Assembly: GCA_002412865.1 (NCBI GenBank)
Contig: DHVW01000016.1
Span: 1 to 64,000 of the forward strand
Origin: Sulfurovum sp. UBA5198
Lineage (GTDB): Bacteria > Campylobacterota > Campylobacteria > Campylobacterales > Sulfurovaceae
Direction: 5' to 3'
DNA length: 64,000 nt
Positions 7,875 to 16,875 of this stretch are shown piece after piece. A model generated the notes under the pieces. It saw only the letters and a program-made list of their open reading frames with translations, was not told the origin of the DNA and ran no database searches. The translations under genes and the position numbers were made by a program. Position 1 is the stretch's first letter, and every line of letters starts with the position of its first letter.

Positions 7875-9110
7875 TTAACTCCTTCTAGTTTCAAAAAATG
7901 ATAGTTTAGGCCCTCTTAGGCTTATAAATTGTTGAACAGGAGTTGTTATCTCTCCTGCAGTTGCGTTCTCTTGTAATTCTCTATATATATCTTTGATAGC
8001 GTTGATAGATAAATCTCTACCACCAAGACCGTATATATAATTGCTCATGACAGGTCTAGCCGAAGTAGTGTACATAGCAGCACTTACTTCGTTAAACAAC
8101 ATACCCAAAGCTCCACCTGGAGATGATCTATCCATTGCACCAATTGCTTTACAATTTTGCAAAGCATCACGAATAGCATCAAAAGGGAAAGGTCTAAGTA
8201 CTCTAGGAGCTACTACTCCAGCTTTTATACCTTCCTCTTCTCTAAGTTGCTTAGCAGCAACTCTAGCAGACTCTACCGTAGTGCCAAGGGCAACTATGAT
8301 AACTTCTGCATCTTCGGTCATATATGTTTCAACTCTTTTATATTGTCTACCGCTCACTTTTTGGAATTCTGCAAATACTGATTCAATTACAGGTCTAGCA
8401 TCCATAAGAGCTTTGTGTTGTCTAGCTTTATGCTCATAGTGCCAATCTTCTTCAGTTTGAGCCCCATAAGTTACAGGTCTTGAGAAGTCAAGCATCTCTT
8501 CAACTGGATTATATACTCCTACAAATTTGTAAGCCTCTTCATCGCTTAATGGATTAACATTTTGAGCTGTGTGAGATGTGATAAATCCATCTTGGTGCAC
8601 CATAACTGGAAGTCTAATATCCATGTGTTCTCCAACTCTAAATGCACATAAGTTCATATCATAAGCCTCTTGAGCATTAAATGCATCCATTTGTATCCAA
8701 CCACTATCACGACCAAGATACATATCTGAGTGATCTCCTCTAACATTTAGTGGAGATGCTAAAGCACGATTAACTACATTAAGTACAATCGGAAGTCTCA
8801 TACCACTTGCTTGATATAATACCTCTACCATCAATGCAAAACCTTGGGATGAAGTAGCAGTTGCTACTCTACCTCCACTTGCTGCTGCACCTACACAACC
8901 ACTCATAGCAGCATGTTCTGATTCGACCATAACGAATTCGCCATCGATATATCCATCAGCTACAAATTGCCCATAATTTTCAACTATTGGAGTTGAAGGC
9001 GTAATTGGATATGCAGCAACTACATCAACCTGAGCTTGTCTTAAAGCGTGAGAAGCGGCATAGTTACCATCCCAAACTTCTACTTTTTGTAATTCAATTT
9101 TTTCAGCCAT
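7875..9110 (-). CDS. porA: Pyruvate:ferredoxin oxidoreductase, alpha subunit
   Basis: 411 residues. The N-terminal pyrimidine-binding domain shows AAYPITPSTPIVE, EHAAMSGCVGAAASGGRVATATSS and QGFALMVE, with the catalytic Glu in the VESEHAAM stretch. The C-terminal transketolase-like domain has MDRSSPGGALG. It forms the TPP-dependent active site with PorB. It lies 19 nt downstream of porD in the gamma-delta-alpha-beta operon typical of Helicobacter and relatives. Confidence 0.95.
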   Translation of the reverse strand: MAEKIELQKVEVWDGNYAASHALRQAQVDVVAAYPITPSTPIVENYGQFVADGYIDGEFVMVESEHAAMSGCVGAAASGGRVATATSSQGFALMVEVLYQASGMRLPIVLNVVNRALASPLNVRGDHSDMYLGRDSGWIQMDAFNAQEAYDMNLCAFRVGEHMDIRLPVMVHQDGFITSHTAQNVNPLSDEEAYKFVGVYNPVEEMLDFSRPVTYGAQTEEDWHYEHKARQHKALMDARPVIESVFAEFQKVSGRQYKRVETYMTEDAEVIIVALGTTVESARVAAKQLREEEGIKAGVVAPRVLRPFPFDAIRDALQNCKAIGAMDRSSPGGALGMLFNEVSAAMYTTSARPVMSNYIYGLGGRDLSINAIKDIYRELQENATAGEITTPVQQFISLRGPKLSFFETRRS

Positions 9111-9129
9111 TATAATTCCTTTATTATTC

Positions 9130-9597
9130 TTATTCTGTTTCAGTTTCTTTTGCTTTTTTCTCTTTAACTGGCCAGCCAGCTAAACACTCTTCTCCATCTG
9201 CTGTTTCAGCGAACATTAGAAGTGATTTTGGATTTGTAGGGCAAACCTCTACGCATACTCCACAACCTTTACAGTGATCATAATCTATACCTAACATTTG
9301 CTTATCTCTAGATATGATTGAAGTATCTGGACACCAAACCCAACAATTTTGACAATCTATACATATATCTCTGTTGTAGATAGGTTTAATAATTCTCCAA
9401 GATGCAACAGTAGCCGTGTATGAACTAAAGTCAGAATATTTTCTATCTTCACTAAGTTCTCTTGATACATTTGTAGCGTCATACTCAAACGCGTTGATTA
9501 CAACACCTTGAGTTACTTCATCCCAGCCTACCTTTTTTTCAGCTCCAAGCTCTCTTTGTCCTCTTTGTGCGTTACTTAATATATTTTCTAAACTCAT
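9130..9597 (-). CDS. porD: Pyruvate:ferredoxin oxidoreductase, delta (2x4Fe-4S ferredoxin) subunit
   Basis: 155 residues with two 4Fe-4S motifs in the C-terminal half: CIDCQNCWVWCP and CKGCGVCVEVCP. The N-terminal extension of about 70 residues before the clusters is long for PorD but usual in Campylobacterota. A lysine/glutamate-rich tail ends the protein. It passes electrons from PorAB to the external acceptor. It lies 9 nt after porG. Confidence 0.93.
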   Translation of the reverse strand: MSLENILSNAQRGQRELGAEKKVGWDEVTQGVVINAFEYDATNVSRELSEDRKYSDFSSYTATVASWRIIKPIYNRDICIDCQNCWVWCPDTSIISRDKQMLGIDYDHCKGCGVCVEVCPTNPKSLLMFAETADGEECLAGWPVKEKKAKETETE

Positions 9598-9606
9598 TGA
9601 TAATCC

Positions 9607-10170
9607 TTATTTTACTTCATTGTATGCACGAGTAATTGCTTGCATATTTGAATCTATGATTTTTTGTGGGAATTTACTCAATACTTTTTTCATTCTATCT
9701 AAGAAATAATCAAGTTCAAACATTCCAGAAATCTTTATAAAAGCTCCAAGCATAGGTGCATTTGGTACAGCTCTACCTATTGTATCTACTGAAATCTCCA
9801 TACAGTCAACTATGAATACTCTGTCTGCTTTATCTTGCAATGCAGGAATTCCAGCTATAAGCGTCTCTTTGTCAGTATGAGTTGTCACTATATATTGTGT
9901 CGTTGGTTTGTCATTAACTGTTATGTCATCAGTAAAAGCCAAAGCAGGATCAATTACCAGAACGAAATCTGGATTCATAAATTTTTCATGGTTAATGATT
10001 TGCTCATCATCAATACGATTATAAGCTCTCATGGCAGCACCTCTTTTTGCTGAACCATATAGTGCAAACGCTTGAACTTGCTTGCCAGTAGTTGAAACTA
10101 CATCACCTAAACCTTTTGCTCCAGTTACTGCACCTTGACCAGCTCTACTGTGCCATCTAATCTCTACCAT
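9607..10170 (-). CDS. porG: Pyruvate:ferredoxin oxidoreductase, gamma subunit
   Basis: 187 residues. The diagnostic start MVEIRWHSRAGQGAVTGAKGL and the YGSAKRGA segment identify the gamma (PorG/PorC) subunit, which helps form the CoA-binding region. It is the first gene of the por operon, with an AGGAG ribosome-binding site just upstream of the ATG. The promoter should lie in the 81-nt gap before it, where a TACAAT-like -10 can be seen on the minus strand. Confidence 0.94.
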   Translation of the reverse strand: MVEIRWHSRAGQGAVTGAKGLGDVVSTTGKQVQAFALYGSAKRGAAMRAYNRIDDEQIINHEKFMNPDFVLVIDPALAFTDDITVNDKPTTQYIVTTHTDKETLIAGIPALQDKADRVFIVDCMEISVDTIGRAVPNAPMLGAFIKISGMFELDYFLDRMKKVLSKFPQKIIDSNMQAITRAYNEVK

Positions 10171-10251
10171 CTCTTCTCCTGAATATTTTGGACTTGTGAT
10201 TCTATTGTAATCGCAAGACTCTTAATTTAAGCTTTTATCTCCACAATTATT

Positions 10252-10890
10252 TCACAAATTTATTAAAATAATTTTTTTGACGGCCTCAAGTGAGTTTTTA
10301 CTTATGTTATTTGTGGCTTTTTCTAGTTCATTTTTAGCACCATAACCGCACAATACTGCTACACTATTTATTCCTGCACTATTGGCTGAATCTATGTCCA
10401 TGGTAGTATCTCCAATCATCCAAAATTCTGCATTTTCAAAGTGCTTCATGGCTTTGAAGATAGGCTCTGGATGTGGCTTTGGGCTTACTACATCTTCTCG
10501 TCCGATTAGTGTTTCAAAATAGCTCATTACACCAAGATGCTCTAGTATAATTCTAGAATAACTTCCTGTTTTGGTTGTGACGACACCCAATCTAGCGTGT
10601 TTGCTTGCTAACTCTATGGCTTCAAATGCATCTGGCAACAATGAAGTCATCTCTTTGCTGATTAGTTGATAATTTTGTTTATATCTAGCTACATGTTCAT
10701 CTATTTTATTAGGTTCAACACCAAGTTCTTTAAACATATAATCAAGTGGATGACCAATATGTGAAATTATATCCACCCGTGATGGCGATGGTGAACCAAA
10801 ATGCTCAAATGCCACACCAAAACTCTGCACAATTGCGTCTGTAGAATCAATTAGCGTACCATCTAAATCAAACAATATTACTCTATTCAT
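10252..10890 (-). CDS. HAD-superfamily phosphatase (phosphoglycolate phosphatase-like)
   Basis: 212 residues with the HAD catalytic motifs in order: FDLDGTLIDST (nucleophile Asp and acid/base Asp), VVTTKTG, KPHPEP and MIGDTTMDIDSA. The helical cap between motifs 1 and 2 fits subfamily IA. It is likely a Gph/PpaX-type phosphatase; the exact substrate cannot be told. Its ATG overlaps the end of the transporter gene by 4 nt, so the two are co-translated. Confidence 0.85.
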   Translation of the reverse strand: MNRVILFDLDGTLIDSTDAIVQSFGVAFEHFGSPSPSRVDIISHIGHPLDYMFKELGVEPNKIDEHVARYKQNYQLISKEMTSLLPDAFEAIELASKHARLGVVTTKTGSYSRIILEHLGVMSYFETLIGREDVVSPKPHPEPIFKAMKHFENAEFWMIGDTTMDIDSANSAGINSVAVLCGYGAKNELEKATNNISKNSLEAVKKIILINL

Positions 10891-12350
10891 TTTTCTCCTT
10901 TTAAATCAAATTTCCAAATAACAAGCAAAGGAACAATAAGCCCAGATAAGACAACTATCCATAATAAAATACCCAAATTATCATAATTTGCTTGGGTAAC
11001 GACCATCACTCCATCTTTGACTTCTCTAGTTACTTCAAACCATTGATTGAGATATTTAGTGAGTAATCCTGCTGCACTAAGAGCGATATTCATCAAACTA
11101 GCCATAAGAGCAAACCAAGTTCCTCTATTGCCAGTCGGAGCGTAAATAGCTACAAGAGTGAGCATAAGCACGCCAGAAATATAAGCAAAAGGTGAAGCCA
11201 CAGCAGTATCCACAAGTGCAACAGTTCTAGCATCAATCCCTAGATAAGTATGCACCCCATAATACAATCCTAAAGTAGGAAGTGAAAGGAAAAATCCCAA
11301 TACGGTCAAGAATACTAAAACTTTTGTAATTGATTGTTCTATGATATATTTTGAGCTTACCCACATACCTGCTAGAGCTACCGCTGCCCCTATCTGAGCT
11401 AAAGTTCCAAAAAATGGTTCATCAAATTTGAGTACATCAATCTCCCACCACTGAAGAGCTGGACCCACATTTGGCATGGCACGATATACAAATATGATTA
11501 TCATAGCAGATACTATATACCTAATAGTTTCCGCCTCTAAATCTCTAATTAGCGAGCTGAGCATATACAAAACAACAGCCAATGATATAACAAATACAAT
11601 TTCTTGTGAATATGGCAAGTCGTTATATCCAATTATAATTGTAAAAAGTGCAAAAGCAAGACCGCCGAAAAATATAGATTTATTTAGTGGAGACGAGGGA
11701 GTAGGATTAAGACGCACAAGTGTAACACCAATGACGCTCAAAATAGGTATAAATATTGAGAGTTTAAATATAGTCTCGTAAGAGTAATATTGGAGCAACC
11801 AACCACCTAGACCAGCTACGACAAAGACAGCCAATCCTAACGATAGTCTGGCCATTACCTGCACCATTGCAAGCTCTTTATCAATATCAGCTTGATTTTG
11901 TGCTCTGTCTACTACCTCCGTACTCATAGTATCTGCTACTACATCTTGCAAGACAAATCCTATTACGGTAATAACAGAGGCTATTATATATAGTTTGTTT
12001 AAGTTGTAACTTTGAATGATTTGATAATTACCTACAATAGCAATCATAATAACTGTACCAATTGCAATAAATGAAGCCCCGATATATACATACACTTTAC
12101 GATTTGAGCCAAGAATTGATACAGAATCTACCATTTGACCAAATATCATCTTAATAGTCCATGGGAAAGTTAGCCAAACACCAAGAGCTATCAAATCAGT
12201 TGCACCAAGACTTAGATGTTTTTTGACCCAAAAACTCTCCGCAATACCAGAAAAGCCACTAGCTCCATATGCAAAATATATCATTAATAATGGAATATAC
12301 CTTGTTTTCATTGCCTTTATAGGTACTATTAGGAGATCAAGTATGTACAT
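10887..12350 (-). CDS. MFS transporter of the folate-biopterin (BT1)-like group
   Basis: 487 residues with about 12-13 membrane helices. A GQMVDSVSILGSNRK loop after helix 2-3 and a VLQDVVADTM stretch in helix 4-5 resemble the BT1/folate-biopterin MFS family. The substrate is not predictable. Two starts are possible: 12350, with an AGGG at suitable spacing, or the ATG at 12311, which begins just before the first helix. It forms an operon with the HAD phosphatase gene. Confidence 0.7.
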   Translation of the reverse strand: MYILDLLIVPIKAMKTRYIPLLMIYFAYGASGFSGIAESFWVKKHLSLGATDLIALGVWLTFPWTIKMIFGQMVDSVSILGSNRKVYVYIGASFIAIGTVIMIAIVGNYQIIQSYNLNKLYIIASVITVIGFVLQDVVADTMSTEVVDRAQNQADIDKELAMVQVMARLSLGLAVFVVAGLGGWLLQYYSYETIFKLSIFIPILSVIGVTLVRLNPTPSSPLNKSIFFGGLAFALFTIIIGYNDLPYSQEIVFVISLAVVLYMLSSLIRDLEAETIRYIVSAMIIIFVYRAMPNVGPALQWWEIDVLKFDEPFFGTLAQIGAAVALAGMWVSSKYIIEQSITKVLVFLTVLGFFLSLPTLGLYYGVHTYLGIDARTVALVDTAVASPFAYISGVLMLTLVAIYAPTGNRGTWFALMASLMNIALSAAGLLTKYLNQWFEVTREVKDGVMVVTQANYDNLGILLWIVVLSGLIVPLLVIWKFDLKGEK

Positions 12351-12615
12351 ATATGCCCTATAATTGTGAATTTTTAAAAATTATAGCCAAATCATATAAA
12401 ATCATAATGGTTTGATCTTTCACGAAAAGCACAAATAAAAAATATTAATTAGTTTAAATGATATTTATCATAGATTAATTGACATTAATATTGAAAGATA
12501 AATATATTACTATAATATTTATCTTTTTTTATTCTATTTAACTATAATTTCAAGTTATTTTAATATTTAATCACATAAAATAGTGATTGATAAATATCAA
12601 ATTAAAGGACTTTAT

Positions 12616-14082
12616 ATGGCAAGAGTTGTAGTAATGGGTGGCGGTGTCTCTGGACACACAGCTGCTACATTTGCAAAGAAATGGTTGGGAAGCGAGCATG
12701 AGGTTGTAGTAGTGACACCAAATAGTTTATGGAATTGGATTCCATCAAATATTTGGGTTGGTGTAGGACAAATGAGCAAAGAAGAGGTTACATTTGAACT
12801 AGCTCCAGTTTATAAAAAAGCTGGTATTGACTATAGACAAGCAAAAGCAATTTCTATCAACCCAGAAGGAAGTAGCACTCAAACATCTCCTTTTATTACA
12901 ATAGAGTATACTTCGGCCGATAAAGCTGGCACAAGCGAAGAGCTAACTTATGATTATTTGATTAATGCAACTGGACCAAAGCTGAACTTTGCAGCAACGC
13001 CAGGACTTGGCGATGCTAATGGTCTTGGTGAGCACACAGTATCTGTATGTACGGCTGACCACGCTATTCATGCAGCACATGAACTAGCAAAAATCTTTGA
13101 AAAAGCAAAAACTAAGAGACAAAAGGTTCTAGTAGGAACCGGACATGGTATGTGTACATGCCAAGGTGCTGCTTTTGAGTATATCTTTAATATTGAGCAT
13201 GAAGCAAATAAAGCAGGTATTAGAGACAATATAGATATTCAATGGATTTCAAATGAATCATTCCTTGGCGACTTTGGTATTGGTGGTCTTCATATGAAAA
13301 GAGGAGGATACGCAGCTAGTTCAAGATTATTTGCTGAATCACTCTTTTCTGAGAGAGGGGTGGATTGGATAATTGGAGCACATGTAAACAAAGTAGAAGC
13401 TGGTAAGGCTCATTATGAACTTCTTGATGGTTCTATGGGTGTAGAGGAGTTCGATTTCGCAATGCTTATCCCACCATTTGCTGGTGTTGGACTAAAGGCT
13501 ATTGATAAAGCAGGTGAAGATATAACTGCTACTGTTTTTGCACCAAATGGATTCATGAAAGTTGATGCTAAATATGACGCTGGAGCGTATGAGAATTGGA
13601 AAGCAAGTGACTGGCCTGAAACTTACCAAAATCCAACTTATGGAAATATGTTTGCATGTGGTATAGCTTTTGCACCACCACATCCAATATCTAAACCAAT
13701 GAGTTCTCCAAATGGAACTCAAATATTCCCAACGCCACCAAGAACTGGTATGCCAAGTGGTATTATAGGTAAAGCGGTGGCTCATTCTATTTGTGACAGA
13801 ATCACAAAAGGGAAAGATGCTCCACTGCATAAAGCTTCCATGGCACATATGGGTGCAGCATGCGTAGCTAGTGCTGGTAAAGGCTTGACTACTGGAACTG
13901 CTGCAGCACTTACGGTTTACCCTGTTGTTCCTGATTTTGAAACTTATCCAGGATTGGGTAGAGATTTGAATTATACATTTGGAGAGATTGGTCTTGCCGG
14001 CCATTGGATTAAACATATTCTTCATCACATGTTTATGTACAAAGCAAAACTAAAAGCTGGTTGGACTCTGATCCCAGAGTAA
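12616..14082 (+). CDS. sqr: Sulfide:quinone oxidoreductase-type flavoprotein
   Basis: 488 residues, longer than the usual 400-430 of SQR. The FAD-binding start is VVVMGGGVSGHTAATFA. Redox-relevant Cys are Cys145 (SVCTADHA), Cys180/Cys182 (GHGMCTCQGAAFEY) and Cys348 (MFACGIAFAPP). The C-terminus (HWIKHILHHMFMYKAKLKAGW) is amphipathic and probably anchors the enzyme to the inner membrane. The family oxidises sulfide and reduces quinone, releasing polysulfide. The start at 12616 is chosen because AAAGGA lies 6 nt upstream; the frame is open earlier (12583). It probably shares a transcript with the 53-residue gene and the deformylase-like gene downstream. Which SQR type it belongs to is unresolved. 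Confidence 0.82.
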   Translation: MARVVVMGGGVSGHTAATFAKKWLGSEHEVVVVTPNSLWNWIPSNIWVGVGQMSKEEVTFELAPVYKKAGIDYRQAKAISINPEGSSTQTSPFITIEYTSADKAGTSEELTYDYLINATGPKLNFAATPGLGDANGLGEHTVSVCTADHAIHAAHELAKIFEKAKTKRQKVLVGTGHGMCTCQGAAFEYIFNIEHEANKAGIRDNIDIQWISNESFLGDFGIGGLHMKRGGYAASSRLFAESLFSERGVDWIIGAHVNKVEAGKAHYELLDGSMGVEEFDFAMLIPPFAGVGLKAIDKAGEDITATVFAPNGFMKVDAKYDAGAYENWKASDWPETYQNPTYGNMFACGIAFAPPHPISKPMSSPNGTQIFPTPPRTGMPSGIIGKAVAHSICDRITKGKDAPLHKASMAHMGAACVASAGKGLTTGTAAALTVYPVVPDFETYPGLGRDLNYTFGEIGLAGHWIKHILHHMFMYKAKLKAGWTLIPE

Positions 14083-14159
14083 ACCAAATATTTTCGCCAC
14101 AAACTCAAATGAAATATTAAATCTCAACTGAGCCAAAGGCGAAGCTTTAGTGAAATGAA

Positions 14160-14187
14160 TTCAAAAGATGGCTTTGCCTCTTTTGAA
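14160..14187 (+). promoter_or_regulatory. Hairpin between sqr and the small downstream gene
   Basis: TTCAAAAGA and TCTTTTGAA form a 9-bp stem, continued after one unpaired T by GGC/GCC around a TTT loop. It has no T-tract after it, so it may stabilise the upstream mRNA or set the ratio of the downstream genes rather than terminate. Confidence 0.55.
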
Positions 14188-14215
14188 GAAAATATTATAT
14201 GAAAAAGGAATTAAA

Positions 14216-14377
14216 ATGACCGAAATAGAAAAAAGAATAAAGCCATACGATGCGAACTTTACAACAATGGTTCCAACTAGATTTGTTACATTTTTTAGAA
14301 CTTGCGTTATTTGGCAGTTTATTAGATTTGTAATGATTAACATAAAAATGATAATCGTGGTAATGAAAAGCCACTAA
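14216..14377 (+). CDS. 53-residue SQR-linked small protein, membrane-associating
   Basis: The ATG at 14216 follows an AAAAAGGAATTAAA ribosome-binding site 29 nt after the hairpin. The protein starts MTEIEKRIKPYDANFTTMVP, continues with a basic/aromatic stretch (TRFVTFFRTCVIWQFIRF) and ends in a hydrophobic segment (MINIKMIIVVMKSH). One Cys is present. No family was recognised. The C-terminal half could lie on or in the membrane. The longer frame starting at 14168 runs through the hairpin and is less likely. Position suggests a partner or accessory of the sulfide:quinone oxidoreductase. Confidence 0.65.
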   Translation: MTEIEKRIKPYDANFTTMVPTRFVTFFRTCVIWQFIRFVMINIKMIIVVMKSH

Positions 14378-14386
14378 GAGATACAA

Positions 14387-14417
14387 TACGAAATATGTGT
14401 CAATACACTATTTCGTA
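14387..14417 (+). terminator. Hairpin after the small SQR-linked gene
   Basis: TACGAAATA pairs perfectly with TATTTCGTA (9 bp). The stem continues, past one unpaired T, with GTGT/ACAC around a CAAT loop. It begins 9 nt after the stop codon. No U-tract follows, so it may be a weak or processing terminator. Confidence 0.55.
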
Positions 14418-14456
14418 ACTTCATAATAACAAGTCAACAATCAAAGGTAAAATATC

Positions 14457-15248
14457 ATGGTCAAAGATTTATTGGTATATCCAGATGATAGAATCCTCAC
14501 GCCATGTACTGATGTACGCACATTTGATGAGAAATTATTCGATGTTTTATCAAATATGCGCGATACCATAGAAGCTAATAATCTTGATGCTTTGAGTGCT
14601 TTACAGATAGCAATCCCATATAATATTGTAGTTATCAAACAAAATGACAGTTGGCTTGAGTATATAAACCCACGCATTATTAGAGCTGAGGGCAAGATGG
14701 ATAGTATGGAGAAAACAGCCTATTATCCTAATATAGAACAAAAAATTCCACGGTATGAAACCATATCAGTAGTATATGATGACAGAAGTGGTCAAACCAA
14801 AAGTGAACTAATAAGCGATAAATGGCTCAGCTCTACTCTTCAACGAAAGATTGATTATCTTTTCGGAGGTACTTTCCTCTCTAAAATACCAAAATCTCAA
14901 AGTGATAGCGTCATCAAGGCTTTGGCAACAGGTGGACTTGTATCTCAACCTGAAATTTGTCCACTATTTTCTACAAAAGATTATTTTGTCAGTTTTGCCA
15001 ATAAACTAATATTTGCCATGGGTGTACTTTTGATACTTATGCTACTTAAACTCGGAGATTTTAGCAGTTGGATTTTGGGTGGCTTAGGTATGGTAGTTGT
15101 ATCTATGATTGTATTTTTCTTTTATGCACAGTATGATGCTAAGAAATACAACTCATGCAGTAGTTGCCAAATAGGTAATAATATAGGAGTTATGGCAAAG
15201 AGAATTGCCTTATCTACTGTTTTGATGATAATTTCACAGCTTATCTAA
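14457..15248 (+). CDS. Membrane-tethered peptide deformylase homologue lacking the catalytic metal site
   Basis: 263 residues. The first about 150 residues follow the peptide deformylase fold (starts LVYPDDRILTPCTDV). All three signature motifs are degenerate. Motif I (GxGLAAxQ) reads NLDALSALQIA at 43-52. Motif II (EGCLS) reads MEKTAYYP near 84-91, with no metal-binding Cys. Motif III (HExDH) reads LQRKIDYL at 128-135, so both His become Arg/Tyr and the Glu becomes Lys. Deformylase activity is therefore very unlikely. A C-terminal part adds two membrane helices (about 182-199 and 203-223), a CSSC motif (234-237) and a third hydrophobic segment. AAAGG lies upstream of the ATG. It sits just after sqr and the 53-residue gene. 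Confidence 0.72.
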   Translation: MVKDLLVYPDDRILTPCTDVRTFDEKLFDVLSNMRDTIEANNLDALSALQIAIPYNIVVIKQNDSWLEYINPRIIRAEGKMDSMEKTAYYPNIEQKIPRYETISVVYDDRSGQTKSELISDKWLSSTLQRKIDYLFGGTFLSKIPKSQSDSVIKALATGGLVSQPEICPLFSTKDYFVSFANKLIFAMGVLLILMLLKLGDFSSWILGGLGMVVVSMIVFFFYAQYDAKKYNSCSSCQIGNNIGVMAKRIALSTVLMIISQLI

Positions 15249-15372
15249 CAGTTTTTGTTCTAGCTTTTAATGATGGATATATTTAAAATATTTTATTAAA
15301 ATAAATTGTTAATTTTTCTATATTATGGCATTTTTGTATCAAGAAAGATAATTAAGACTTTAAGCACCCCTT

Positions 15373-15381
15373 TGGTACAAT
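15373..15381 (+). promoter_or_regulatory. Putative extended -10 promoter for ffh
   Basis: TGGTACAAT (TGn + TACAAT) lies 35 nt upstream of the ffh ATG, in an AT-rich 168-nt intergenic region. Confidence 0.45.
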
Positions 15382-15416
15382 ACTAGCAATATACAGATAG
15401 AATACAAGGTTAATAG

Positions 15417-16775
15417 ATGTTTGATACACTCACAGAAAGTTTTAGAAATACAATAGGTAAAATTAGGTTTAGTGATGACAACAAAGCATTATTACGAGCA
15501 ATGGATGAGCTAAAAAAGTCACTGTTAAATGCAGATGTTCACCATAAAGTTGTTAAAAACTTAGTTTCAAATGTAGAGACCAAGACAAAACAGCTAGGAA
15601 TTGGTAAAGAAAACCTATTAAAAGCTTTAAGTGAAGAGCTAACAACTATGCTCATAGTCAATGGTAATCAAGGTTTTGTATTCGCATCAAAGCCACCAAC
15701 GATTGTGCTTATGACTGGATTACAGGGTAGTGGTAAAACAACTACAACTGGAAAATTAGCATATTTTTTAAAAGAGCAAAAAAAGAAAAAAGTTATGGTA
15801 GTAGCAGCTGATCTACAGAGACTTGCTGCAGTGGAGCAGCTCAGACAAATTACAGCTGGGATTGGTGTGGAGCTTGTAGCTGATGAGAATGCAAAACCTG
15901 AAGAGATTGTTGCGTTAGCACTATCTAGGGCAGATAAAGAGTTATATGATGTGGTGCTTATCGATACTGCTGGACGACTTGCTATTGATGATGAGCTTAT
16001 GAGTGAGCTTGCTCGCATAAAAGATATTTCTGCACCTGATGAGATATTTTATGTAGCTGATTCGATGACTGGACAAGACGCAATTAAAACTGCTATTACA
16101 TTTAAAGAAAAAATAGGCATAAGTGGCGTTATATTAAGCAAATTTGATGGAGATAGCAAAGGTGGTGTTGCACTAGGATTAGCTCAGCAGGTTGGAGTTC
16201 CTCTGCGTTTCATTGGTAATGGTGAAAAGATGGCAGATCTTGAGCAGTTTATACCTGAGCGAATCGTAAGTCGTCTTATTGGTGCTGGAGATATTGAGTC
16301 ACTTGCTGAAAGGGCTGCAGCAGCTATTGATCCAAAAGAGGCAAAAAGAGTAAGTCAAAAGATAAAAAAAGGCACATTTAGTTTTAATGACTTTTTGGAA
16401 CAGCTTGAATCTATGAAGAAATTAGGCTCTATGAAATCTATTATGGGAATGATTCCTGGAATGGGTGGCATGGCTAAACAACTTGGCGAGATGGATATGG
16501 ACAACTCAAGTGAAATAAGAACAATCAAATCCATGATAAGCTCAATGACAAAAAAAGAGAGAGAAGACCCATCTTTGCTAACAAATAGTAGAAAAAGAAG
16601 AATTGCACTTGGTGCTGGACTTGGTCAAGTCGAGGTTAATAGAGCAATAAAACAGTTTGATAGTGCAGCTAAAATGGCAAAACAATTATCAGGTAAAAAT
16701 GGCATGAAACAGATGCAAGATATGATGAAACAGATGCAAGGTGGTGGTGGATTTGGACAAATGGGCAGAAGATAG
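15417..16775 (+). CDS. ffh: Signal recognition particle protein Ffh (SRP54)
   Basis: 452 residues. The N domain is followed by the GTPase G domain with GLQGSGKTTTTGKLA (G1), DTAGR (G3) and SKFDGDSKGG. The methionine-rich M domain (MIPGMGGMAKQLGEMD; KQMQDMMKQMQ) binds 4.5S RNA and signal peptides. It targets nascent membrane proteins with FtsY. The last codons and stop (GGC AGA AGA TAG) form the beginning of the 42-bp direct repeat that bounds the downstream island. In most Campylobacterota rpsP follows directly. Confidence 0.97.
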   Translation: MFDTLTESFRNTIGKIRFSDDNKALLRAMDELKKSLLNADVHHKVVKNLVSNVETKTKQLGIGKENLLKALSEELTTMLIVNGNQGFVFASKPPTIVLMTGLQGSGKTTTTGKLAYFLKEQKKKKVMVVAADLQRLAAVEQLRQITAGIGVELVADENAKPEEIVALALSRADKELYDVVLIDTAGRLAIDDELMSELARIKDISAPDEIFYVADSMTGQDAIKTAITFKEKIGISGVILSKFDGDSKGGVALGLAQQVGVPLRFIGNGEKMADLEQFIPERIVSRLIGAGDIESLAERAAAAIDPKEAKRVSQKIKKGTFSFNDFLEQLESMKKLGSMKSIMGMIPGMGGMAKQLGEMDMDNSSEIRTIKSMISSMTKKEREDPSLLTNSRKRRIALGAGLGQVEVNRAIKQFDSAAKMAKQLSGKNGMKQMQDMMKQMQGGGGFGQMGRR

Positions 16776-16806
16776 TAGAAATATACAGCATTTAATATAG
16801 ATTTTA
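16765..16806 (+). repeat. Left copy of the 42-bp direct repeat (attL-like)
   Basis: A perfect 42-bp copy of 19643-19684. It begins GCAGAAGATAGTAGAAATAT and ends ATATAGATTTTA. It spans the last three sense-codon positions and the stop of ffh plus 31 nt downstream. The bases before and after the repeat differ between copies. Confidence 0.9.
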
Positions 16807-16808
16807 CA

Positions 16809-16826
16809 CACAAGCACTTGCTTGTG
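16809..16826. repeat. 18-nt palindrome, copy 1 (possible ffh terminator)
   Basis: CACAAGCACTTGCTTGTG forms a 7-bp stem with a 4-nt loop, 2 nt inside the left direct repeat. An identical copy is found at 19568-19585. It could end the ffh transcript, though no long T-run follows. Confidence 0.6.
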
Positions 16827-16875
16827 ATTTCTGCATATTGCCACAACTATTTCAATCAAAATAATTTATATATTA

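Noticed and set aside
8041..8439. 132-codon plus-strand frame inside porA
   Set aside because: Antisense shadow of a well-conserved gene; no RBS and a low-complexity Ser/Ala-rich product.
13492..14028. 178-codon minus-strand frame inside sqr
   Set aside because: His/Ser/Trp-rich composition typical of an antisense shadow, fully inside a conserved gene.
14133..14178. Larger inverted repeat GGCGAAGC / GCTTTGCC upstream of the 53-residue gene
   Set aside because: Only 7 of 8 pairs match and it competes with the much stronger 9+3-bp hairpin at 14160-14187.
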